A stretch of DNA of 64,000 nt from assembly GCA_009363875.1 (NCBI GenBank), contig CM018689.1:61517595-61581594 (forward strand). The letters are read 5' to 3'. How positions within the stretch are numbered: position 1 is the first letter of the stretch; each line of letters begins with the position of its first letter. A program made the translations under genes and the position numbers. The DNA is from Mikania micrantha (Eukaryota > Streptophyta > Magnoliopsida > Asterales > Asteraceae). The notes under the pieces were generated by a model that ran no database searches, was not told the origin of the DNA, and saw only the letters and a list, made by a program, of their open reading frames with translations. Positions 21,819 to 31,862 of this stretch are shown one piece after another.

Positions 21819-22876
21819 CAATCTTGTCCCAAGTGCCTTGTGTAAGAACTTCCAAAAATGTGCCGTGAAACGGCTGTCTCGGTCAGATATAATGGAGATT
21901 GGGACTCCGTGTCTGGATACGATTTCCTTCAAGTAGACTCGGGTTAACTTCTCCAGTTTGTCAGTTTCCTTAATTGGTAAGAAGTGTGCCGATTTCGTGA
22001 GTCGGTCTACTATAACCCAGATGGTATCGCAACCACTTGCTATCTTCGGCAGCTTGGTGATAAAATCCATGGAAATCTGTTCCCACTTCTATACTGGAAT
22101 TTCCGGCTGTTGGCGTAACCCTGACGGTTTCTGATATTCGACCTTAACCTTGGAGCAAGTCAGGCATTTACTCACATAGGTTGCGATTTCTGATTTCGTG
22201 TTAGGCCACCAGTAAGTTGCCTTTAAGTCGTGGTACATCTTGTCGGAACCTGGATGTACTAAGTATCGACTATTGTGAGCTTCATCCATCACTACTTCTC
22301 TCAATCCCCCGTAGCGTGGAATCCAAATCCGATCCATCAGATAGTAAGCTCCGTCATCCTTTTGTTTTATCTGTTTGTCCATACCCCGCATAGTTTTGAG
22401 GGTAAGGTTCTCCTTTTTTCAGAGCTTACTGTTGTGCAATACGGATTTGATTGGGTAGTTCAGAGTGAATAGTAAGCTATAGTGCACGTACGCGTTTAGT
22501 TGTTTCCTTCCGGCTCAGTGCGTCGGCTACTACGTTAGCTTTCCCAGGGTGATACTTGATTGCACAGTCATAATCACCTATCAGCTCGACCCATCTGCGT
22601 TGTCTCATGTTTAATTCCTTTTGGTCGAAAATGTGCTGTAGGCTCTTATGATCAGTGAATATAGTGCACTTAATGCCGTACAGGTAGTGTCGCCAGATCT
22701 TCAATGCGAACACTACGGCTTCCAATTCCAAGTCATGAGTCGTGTAGTTCTTTTCGTGCACTTTCAATTGTCGTGACGCATAAGCTATAACCTTCTCACG
22801 TTGCATCAGCACGCAACCCAGTCCTTGATTTGATGCGTCACAATAAACTACAAAGTCTTCGCACCCGTCCGGTAGC
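21819..22876 (-). pseudogene. Element B RNase H and N-terminal integrase
   Basis: From 22876 leftward the frame encodes [18 protein letters not shown] (RNase H) through [14 protein letters not shown]. It is then broken by TAG near 22477, TAA near 22430 and an indel before 22391. It resumes with the integrase zinc-binding region ([17 protein letters not shown] .. CLTCSKV) and the first two catalytic Asp (MDF, ISDRD). It ends at GTRLD, where solo LTR C is inserted. The RT part is on the far side of element D. Confidence 0.88.
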
Positions 22877-23068
22877 GATAGTGTAACAACCGGTTTTCAA
22901 CAATGAAACGTATTTGAAATAATCGTTAAAATAACGATTGTGATTGTTGAAATTTGAAAGTATGTGAGAAATCATGAACGTGGGAGAAAACCGTGCGCGA
23001 AACGGAGTTACGGATTGTCCGGAATCGCGAAACGAAGAAAATTTCAAAGATATTATGTTTTGGGACTA

Positions 23069-23193
23069 TTCGCGGTACGCGAAGGTGGTTCTGGGGTTCC
23101 TTCGCGGTACGCGAAGAACCCAAAATATCTGATTTTCTCCGGATTTCTTCGCGGTACGCGAAGCCCTTCTTGGCTCCTCTTCGCGGTACGCGA
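23069..23193 (+). repeat. Four copies of the 13-mer hairpin TCGCGGTACGCGA in LTR D
   Basis: Copies lie at about 23069, 23101, 23148 and 23181, spaced 32-47 bp, 190-310 bp from the LTR start. Two are extended to CTTCGCG/CGCGAAG. The 3' LTR repeats them at 29274-29398. The overlapping 78-117 aa open frames are by-products of this array. Confidence 0.92.
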
Positions 23194-24508
23194 CGGATAG
23201 GGCGGTTTGACAGATTCCTATTCTTATCAGATTGAAGCAGAAGAGTTTTTAAAAAAACTCTTTCTTTCGACTTTAACACACTAGGGACGATCTGATCGAA
23301 TTTTTATCACCAAATCACAGTTTTGAAGCCATCCAGATGTTCGGATCGAGCTAGGGTTCGATTCTACAACTCCTGATCGTCGTTTTCATCCGAGAACTTC
23401 GTTCAAAAGGGTAACGATTCGATCTCTCCTACTAGTTTGATATTTTGTGGATTAAATTTAGTTTTGAATATATTATTATGATTATGGGTATTGGTTATTG
23501 CCTAGTTGATAACTAGGGATTGTTAGAAACGAAGAAATTGATATTTTGACGGTGAAATCTTCGTTTTGAAGCCGGGATAATGTCCGGTTGTTATGAAACC
23601 CATATCATGGTGTGATAACTAGTAGGAATGGGTAGAATATGATTTTAAATGAAATATGGATTATGATCCATGGATTAAACGATGATTATGATGAATTGAT
23701 GTTAAAAATTATTAATAGTTATGGTCATAAATGAATTTTGATTAAAAGAAGTGATTGAGATCATAACTAATATAATGAACATCAATTATTTGATGAAATG
23801 CCTTAGAGAGGCATGGGATATGATTAATTGACTAATACTTACTAAATATAGTAAGATAGAGTCAATTATGTGATAAATTGACTTTGAGGAAGTCAAATCA
23901 GTCAAGTGCGTTAAACTTGATTATATGTGTTATATGTATTGAGTATAGTTGTATATGTGTGAATATGCAACTAGGTATTGACGGTGAAAGTCAAGGGATA
24001 AGCCACAGAAGTGGAAAAGAGGTTGTAGGAAGTGAACAACCGCTTGAACCAGGTAAGTTACCCAACTTACTGTAACATTACATATAAGTAGTAGAAAGAG
24101 TCTACTTGATTGTGATGTATATATATATATTGATTGATTCATTTGAATGAATGTGCATAACTAGATTGGAACTAATTGAGTTAATAGACTCTAAAGTACA
24201 TATGTTAAGTTCCAATGTGTTTATGTTACGGTTGAATTAAGTATGCAACACAGATTGCATAATAATAGCCGGATGAGTCGGTGTTTGAGTATGATATCAC
24301 AAATGTGTGAATAGTCAGAGGTGCTGACAAATAGCTATGGTGGAAGTACAGGAATGTGAACACCATAGTGTAATTTTGATTAAACTATTGTGATTAATAG
24401 TTGATGAATGGTAATGTGATATTATTGCATTGTGAGAGTCAATTCGAATAGAAATGACTCAGCTTGAATTTTGATTGTGAAAAATGTATTTTTACATTTT
24501 GTTGTTAT

Positions 24509-25010
24509 GACTCCACAATGGTGGATAGCCAGAGGTGCTGGCAATTGTCTAGATGGAAGTACCGGTGGGTGAACATCTTAGACTTAATATTTGACTCCAC
24601 AATGGTGGATAGCTAGAGGTGCTAGCAATTGTCTAGATGGAAGTACCGGTGGGTGAACATCTTAGACTTAATATTTGACTCCACAATGGTGGATAGCCAG
24701 AGGTGCTGGCAATTGTCTAGATGGAAGTACCGGTGGGTGAACATCTTAGACTTAATATTTGACTCCACAATGGTGGATAGCTAGAGGTGCTAGCAATTGT
24801 CTAGATGGAAGTACCGGTGGGTGAACATCTTAGACTTAATATTTGACTCCACAATGGTGGATAGCCAGAGGTGCTGGCAATTGTCTAGATGGAAGTACCG
24901 GTGGGTGAACATCTTAGACTCAATATTTTGACTCCACAATGGTGGATAGCTAGAGGTGCTAGCAATTGTCTTAGATGGAAGGACCGGTGGGTGAACATCT
25001 TAAGACTTAA
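24509..25010 (+). repeat. 84-bp tandem array, six units, in LTR D
   Basis: Units start at 24509, 24593, 24677, 24761, 24845 and 24930. Each has three hairpins: TCCAC/GTGGA; GCCAG/CTGGC alternating with GCTAG/CTAGC; and GTCTAGATG/CATCTTAGAC. The same array is at 30714-31215 in the 3' LTR. Confidence 0.95.
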
Positions 25011-25658
25011 AAATATATGTATGATACCACAAATGTGTGGATAACCGGTTAATCCGGAAATTAAATTATTGTAACCACAGATGTGTGGGTAATTGGTTAA
25101 GCCAATAAAATATATATATATATATATATATTTGGTGTTTTAAATTTAGCCAGAGGTGCTGGTGGTAGAGTTGAATTAGATAATATATTCATATTATGAA
25201 AATGTCCCACTAAGGGAAATAAATGCACCATATGTGTTGGGTGCAAGTTGATGTTTGAATATGATATATTATTATCTAAACATGATTAACATCCATATGA
25301 TATGTATGTGGATGGGTTTAAATAAGTTTTTGGGAATTTTGGGAGGGGTTACTTACTTAGTTCATATGAACTAATTGTGACCTTATATGTGATGTTACAG
25401 GTCAAAGATAGATATGCATCAGGCGATCAGATCGGGCATGTTGTGAAGCAGAACCAAACGTTATGTAAAGTCTATGGTGGTATTAAACTTAAACACACTA
25501 GTTTTTATTAATCATAAATGTAAATGATTGAAATTAAGTGTGTTTAACTTATGAAATGTCAATTTCACGCTTCTGAACATAATTTTACAATAAAGTTTAA
25601 TTTGGGACCTAAAAATGGGACACGTGTAATCGTGTGTAAAGTCAGGGTGTTACAGAGT

Positions 25659-25670
25659 TGGTATCAGAGC
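25659..25670 (+). other. Primer-binding site of element D (initiator-Met tRNA)
   Basis: TGGTATCAGAGC lies 4 bp after the 5' LTR end and is complementary to the 3' end of plant initiator-methionine tRNA. Confidence 0.92.
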
Positions 25671-28160
25671 AATGGTTTGAGTGAATCAAGTGCGTCATGA
25701 ACACTTGATCTCAAACTTTTATGCTCTTGATATGAAAACATAACGTTTGATTCGAAGACCCGATCATGATGCCGAATGTATGAGGTTAGCATATCTATGT
25801 CCTGTAATATAATTGTTAAATGTAATGTGAATCATTACATGTTAAATATGATTTGATTGATTATGTGAAACCGAAATCAATGTCTTGAGTATGTAATGAA
25901 GGAAGTAAGGAATTGGGCATATAATGAATGAACTAGTACGTCTGGCCAACTTACTAGTGCAAACATGATATGAACAAGCTCTTATAGGAATCATTTCATA
26001 CTTAGGCTATTGAAATTAGGTAAGGTGTTATGAGCTTTATGTATCTATTACTTGTAAGTAATAGTGTTACCAATTCAGGAGAAATGAATTGGAAGATTAA
26101 TGTGGAAAGACCTACATGAGTGTAGGCTATAACACTTGATGTGTTGGGGAAATTAATCCATTTGAACATGGAAAATGTTTTGGTATGTACTGCTTAAGGC
26201 AGGATGGGGAAAAAGACACATAATTGTGTTTATGTGTTCATACATGTTTAAGTTTGTGATGTAATGATTTAAACATGTTAATAATTTATATAATGTGCAT
26301 ATAATTATATGCGGGATATATAGAGTTGTAAGTATACAATGTGTATACGTATGGTGAATGTTATGATATGATTTCATAACTAGTGATAGTGTCATTACAT
26401 GTTGATAGTAATTGACACATTGAAATGGAAATTATTTATAATAATGTTAAAGCAAATTTAAGACCATAACGTATGGCATTTTGTGTGTATTAACATGTAA
26501 GACCACTAGTGGGTGGCATTGGCTTTAACATATAAGACCATTGGTGAATGGCATTGGATTTATCATATAAGACCACTTGTGAGTGGCGTTGAATTTGTTT
26601 GTAAGACTACTTGTGAGTGGCCTTGTGTTAGATGTGTAAAACCATCTTGGAATGACATTGAGTTGTCATGTAATTCCTCCTTAGTGAGGCATTGGGGAAA
26701 AACCCACATGCGTGTGGATTGGTCAATATGTGAGTATGTGTTGAACGATGTTAACTTTTAAAAAAGTCAAAGTTATGATTAATGTGAATAGGTGAGTTAC
26801 CTACTCATTAATATGCAACCATAAGACATATTAGTGCTTATGTGTTATGTAATTATATTGGTTGTTACTACTTGCAATTGACTTGTAGTAATTGTAATAA
26901 ATTGAATGGTAAATTGACCATGTGTGTCATGAAATGTTGAAAATATAAAACCACATGGTGGTGGTATTGAACTACTTGATATATGTTTTGTAGTATTGGA
27001 TGAATGTTATGTGCTAAATGCATAAGTTGAAAGGTGTTATTAAATAATAATTTATAGTTGACACTATAAATTGATGATAATCCACATTGTGTGGAAGTAT
27101 ATGAATATGAAACCACATGGGGTGGTATTCGAATTGTTGACACAGATAATGGGTGACGTTTCACATTCGTGTGAAACGAATGTAAGACCACTAGTGCGTG
27201 GCATAAATTTTTGTCATGTAAGTCCATAATGAAATGGCGTTAGTGTTTTTCATGTAAGTCCACATTTTGTGGTATTGGGGGTAAACCATGTACATGTACA
27301 TGATAGTAAGTCACCTGTTACCATTGAGTTTAAACTTGTGATAATGAATCACAAGTGTTGTGAATGTGTTCAAATGGTGTGTAAATTACCCATTTGATTG
27401 TTTTGTAGTAGTAGGATTGGGTGAGTCCACACTACAATTGTATGTGCATGTAGCAAATATGTGAATTGTTGTTTTAATTGAAGTTGAGGTAAATGGGTAG
27501 GGTTAGTGTGGTTATTGTGGTTGAAGGATTTACAGGGTATGTGAACATTCAACTAATGATAATGATTGAGTTGATTTACAAGAGTGTAAACAACCATCAT
27601 ACTGTGGATTTGGTGATCTACAAATGTGTAGACATTAAATTGGTAATGTGCAGGCTTTGATTCACAAGGTGTGTGAACATAAGACTTGCAAATCCAATGT
27701 AATAGATTTCACAAGGTGTGTGAACAAAAGATGATCTACAAGAGTGTAGACATCAAATTTCAAGAGTCAAATTGTTTAAGTTGACTTTTGGGAAATATGA
27801 TGCACAATTGGAGTTTTGTGTGCACATAGGTGCTGTGTTAAGTGATAAGGGTTGTACATGAATGATAGATGAGAATGTCTATCTAGGCAGACGAATAACG
27901 CGAATGATAATTCATTCGATTGTGGTGGTGTGTTAAATACATTATACATGAGGTTTGATTTTAAAAAAAAAAAAAAAAGTCAGAGTTATGCCTATTTGTA
28001 AAGAAATAGGATATTTATTATATGTAGAAATACACTTGAGTGTATGATTTGGTTTGGATGAAGAAAGTCAAAACAAATAATCAATTGTAAATTGATTATG
28101 TAAAATCATGTATAATGATCATGTTTATCTAAGGGTAAATGTTCAATTATGATTGAAATA
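25671..28160 (+). other. Non-coding, hairpin-studded interior of element D
   Basis: There is no gag or pol here. The region is made of diverged short units, often read as GTAAGACCACTAGTGGGTGG-like words, each with a 4-8 bp stem and a 3-6 nt loop. Examples are CCATT/AATGG, CCACT/AGTGG, CCACA/TGTGG, CCTACA/TGTAGG, GTTTCACA/TGTGAAAC, CTACA/TGTAG and TTTACA/TGTAAA. Open frames here are short and antisense and do not resemble proteins. Confidence 0.75.
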
Positions 28161-29034
28161 TATGTTAGAGAAGTGGTGTCTAGGCATGGTGTGCCAGTGA
28201 CGATTAATTTGGATCGAGACACTTGATTTACTTCTCATTTCTGGAAAAATTTCCAGGGAGAATTAGGATTGTTGATAAGCACGGCGTATCATCCTCAGAT
28301 TGATGGTCAAAGTGAAAGGACCATTCAAACGTTGAAGGATATGTTACAAGCGTGCGTAATTAATTTTGGGGGTAGTTGGGATGATTAATTACCTTTAGCA
28401 GTGTTCTCATACAATAACGTTTATCATTCCAGTATTGGAATGCCTCCATATGAAATGTTGTATGGGAGGAAATGTTGTACTCTTGTGTTGAGGAGAAGTT
28501 GGGTAATGAGAACTGGCAAATAAAAAGGTAGTTAAAGTAACAAATGAACATATAGATTAGATTCTAGTTCATTTGAAGGCGGTATAGGACCGTCAGAATT
28601 CCTATGTTGATAAGCATAGGAGGATTATTAAGTTCTAGATGAGAGATATTGTGTTGTTAAAAGTCTCACTGTGGAAAGGTGTGATACGTTTTTGAAAACA
28701 AGGGAAGTTAAGTCACGTTTTATCGAACCATTCAGAATTATAGCTCGGATAGGTAATGTTGCTTATCGTCTTGAGCTACCGGAGGAATTGAATGGCATAC
28801 ATGACACTTTTCATGTTTTATATCTAAGAAAATGTCTGGCTAATGAATCGGTTTACATGCCACTAGAAGACTTGGAAATTGATGACAAGTTGAACTATGT
28901 GGAAAGGCGGTAGCTATATTAGACCGAAAGGTCAAACATTTGATAAACAAGTCCTTGAACCAGGTAAAGGTTCAAGGGAAGGGAATCTGACGCCACGTGT
29001 GAGTCAGAAGATGACAGGAAGGAAATTTATTTTT
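28161..29034 (+). pseudogene. Element D integrase/chromodomain remnant
   Basis: Reading from 28161 gives [46 protein letters not shown] and MLYGRKC. In-frame TGA and TAA occur (after DRDT and after SWDD) and a garbled stretch follows at 28490-28670. It then resumes with FLKTREVKSRFIEPF and FHVLYLRKCLANES to the stop at 28911-28913. Chromodomain-like remnants (VKVQ, then ESEDDRKE in shifted frames) continue to about 29034. The RT-side half of pol is absent. It cannot make a working integrase. Confidence 0.88.
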
Positions 29035-29070
29035 TTTTAAGGTATAAGCGGTTTCGGGGACGAAACCTCT

Positions 29071-29086
29071 GTAAGGAGGGGAGATT
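29071..29086 (+). other. Polypurine tract of element D
   Basis: GTAAGGAGGGGAGATT abuts the 3' LTR start (TGTAACAACC), as expected for the plus-strand primer. Confidence 0.8.
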
Positions 29087-31857
29087 TGTAACAACCGGTT
29101 TTCAACAATGAAACGTATTTGAAATAATCGTTAAAATAACGATTGTGATTGTTGAAATTTGAAAGTATGTGAGAAATCATGAACGTGGGAGAAAACCGTG
29201 CGCGAAACGGAGTTACGGATTGTCCGGAATCGCGAAACGAAGAAAATTTCAAAGATATTATGTTTTGGGACTATTCGCGGTACGCGAAGGTGGTTCTGGG
29301 GTTCCTTCGCGGTACGCGAAGAACCCAAAATATCTGATTTTCTCCGGATTTCTTCGCGGTACGCGAAGCCCTTCTTGGCTCCTCTTCGCGGTACGCGACG
29401 GATAGGGCGGTTTGACAGATTCCTATTCTTATCAGATTGAAGCAGAAGAGTTTTTAAAAAAACTCTTTCTTTCGACTTTAACACACTAGGGACGATCTGA
29501 TCGAATTTTTATCACCAAATCACAGTTTTGAAGCCATCCAGATGTTCGGATCGAGCTAGGGTTCGATTCTACAACTCCTGATCGTCGTTTTCATCCGAGA
29601 ACTTCGTTCAAAAGGGTAACGATTCGATCTCTCCTACTAGTTTGATATTTTGTGGATTAAATTTAGTTTTGAATATATTATTATGATTATGGGTATTGGT
29701 TATTGCCTAGTTGATAACTAGGGATTGTTAGAAACGAAGAAATTGATATTTTGACGGTGAAATCTTCGTTTTGAAGCCGGGATAATGTCCGGTTGTTATG
29801 AAACCCATATCATGGTGTGATAACTAGTAGGAATGGGTAGAATATGATTTTAAATGAAATATGGATTATGATCCATGGATTAAACGATGATTATGATGAA
29901 TTGATGTTAAAAATTATTAATAGTTATGGTCATAAATGAATTTTGATTAAAAGAAGTGATTGAGATCATAACTAATATAATGAACATCAATTATTTGATG
30001 AAATGCCTTAGAGAGGCATGGGATATGATTAATTGACTAATACTTACTAAATATAGTAAGATAGAGTCAATTATGTGATAAATTGACTTTGAGGAAGTCA
30101 AATCAGTCAAGTGCGTTAAACTTGATTATATGTGTTATATGTATTGAGTATAGTTGTATATGTGTGAATATGCAACTAGGTATTGACGGTGAAAGTCAAG
30201 GGATAAGCCACAGAAGTGGAAAAGAGGTTGTAGGAAGTGAACAACCGCTTGAACCAGGTAAGTTACCCAACTTACTGTAACATTACATATAAGTAGTAGA
30301 AAGAGTCTACTTGATTGTGATGTATATATATATATTGATTGATTCATTTGAATGAATGTGCATAACTAGATTGGAACTAATTGAGTTAATAGACTCTAAA
30401 GTACATATGTTAAGTTCCAATGTGTTTATGTTACGGTTGAATTAAGTATGCAACACAGATTGCATAATAATAGCCGGATGAGTCGGTGTTTGAGTATGAT
30501 ATCACAAATGTGTGAATAGTCAGAGGTGCTGACAAATAGCTATGGTGGAAGTACAGGAATGTGAACACCATAGTGTAATTTTGATTAAACTATTGTGATT
30601 AATAGTTGATGAATGGTAATGTGATATTATTGCATTGTGAGAGTCAATTCGAATAGAAATGACTCAGCTTGAATTTTGATTGTGAAAAATGTATTTTTAC
30701 ATTTTGTTGTTATGACTCCACAATGGTGGATAGCCAGAGGTGCTGGCAATTGTCTAGATGGAAGTACCGGTGGGTGAACATCTTAGACTTAATATTTGAC
30801 TCCACAATGGTGGATAGCTAGAGGTGCTAGCAATTGTCTAGATGGAAGTACCGGTGGGTGAACATCTTAGACTTAATATTTGACTCCACAATGGTGGATA
30901 GCCAGAGGTGCTGGCAATTGTCTAGATGGAAGTACCGGTGGGTGAACATCTTAGACTTAATATTTGACTCCACAATGGTGGATAGCTAGAGGTGCTAGCA
31001 ATTGTCTAGATGGAAGTACCGGTGGGTGAACATCTTAGACTTAATATTTGACTCCACAATGGTGGATAGCCAGAGGTGCTGGCAATTGTCTAGATGGAAG
31101 TACCGGTGGGTGAACATCTTAGACTCAATATTTTGACTCCACAATGGTGGATAGCTAGAGGTGCTAGCAATTGTCTTAGATGGAAGGACCGGTGGGTGAA
31201 CATCTTAAGACTTAAAAATATATGTATGATACCACAAATGTGTGGATAACCGGTTAATCCGGAAATTAAATTATTGTAACCACAGATGTGTGGGTAATTG
31301 GTTAAGCCAATAAAATATATATATATATATATATTTGGTGTTTTAAATTTAGCCAGAGGTGCTGGTGGTAGAGTTGAATTAGATAATATATTCATATTAT
31401 GAAAATGTCCCACTAAGGGAAATAAATGCACCATATGTGTTGGGTGCAAGTTGATGTTTGAATATGATATATTATTATCTAAACATGATTAACATCCATA
31501 TGATATGTATGTGGATGGGTTTAAATAAGTTTTTGGGAATTTTGGGAGGGGTTACTTACTTAGTTCATATGAACTAATTGTGACCTTATATGTGATGTTA
31601 CAGGTCAAAGATAGATATGCATCAGGCGATCAGATCGGGCATGTTGTGAAGCAGAACCAAACGTTATGTAAAGTCTATGGTGGTATTAAACTTAAACACA
31701 CTAGTTTTTATTAATCATAAATGTAAATGATTGAAATTAAGTGTGTTTAACTTATGAAATGTCAATTTCACGCTTCTGAACATAATTTTACAATAAAGTT
31801 TAATTTGGGACCTAAAAATGGGACACGTGTAATCGTGTGTAAAGTCAGGGTGTTACA
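29087..31857 (+). repeat. Element D 3' LTR, 2771 bp
   Basis: Offset 6205 bp from the 5' LTR. Every stretch I compared matched, apart from (TA)n 18 versus 20 bp near 31316. Its end GGGTGTTACA abuts the GATAG duplication. Confidence 0.95.
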
Positions 31858-31862
31858 GATAG

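Larger units (their letters stand above)
22882..25654 (+). repeat. Element D 5' LTR, 2773 bp
   Basis: It begins TGTAACAACCGGTTTTC and ends GTCAGGGTGTTACA. It carries the four-copy TCGCGGTACGCGA array (23069-23193) and a six-unit 84-bp tandem array (24509-25010). Confidence 0.95.
22882..31857 (+). mobile_element. Element D: very young non-autonomous gypsy element
   Basis: LTRs lie at 22882-25654 and 29087-31857, and the TSD GATAG at 22877-22881 and 31858-31862. A PBS (TGGTATCAGAGC) lies at 25659-25670 and a purine-rich tract (GGAGGGGAGA) just before the 3' LTR. The 3.4-kb interior has no gag, protease or RT. It holds about 2.5 kb of hairpin-rich non-coding DNA and then a decayed integrase/chromodomain end. 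The LTRs look identical apart from a (TA)n of 20 versus 18 bp. It sits opposite in orientation to A and B, and must rely on enzymes supplied in trans. Confidence 0.93.

Noticed and set aside
22926..23279. 117-aa and 78-80-aa ORFs on both strands, repeated at 29131-29484, as candidate genes
   Set aside because: They lie inside the LTR of element D and arise from the TCGCGGTACGCGA array (Arg/Gly/Thr repeats). Overlapping frames on both strands are equally open and no start context or family is seen.
24509..25010. CRISPR-like regular array
   Set aside because: The whole 84-bp unit repeats with no unique spacers, and it is in a plant LTR retrotransposon.
26153..27552. Several His/Ile/Tyr-rich minus-strand ORFs in element D interior
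   Set aside because: They are antisense to the hairpin array; short, low complexity and no relatives.
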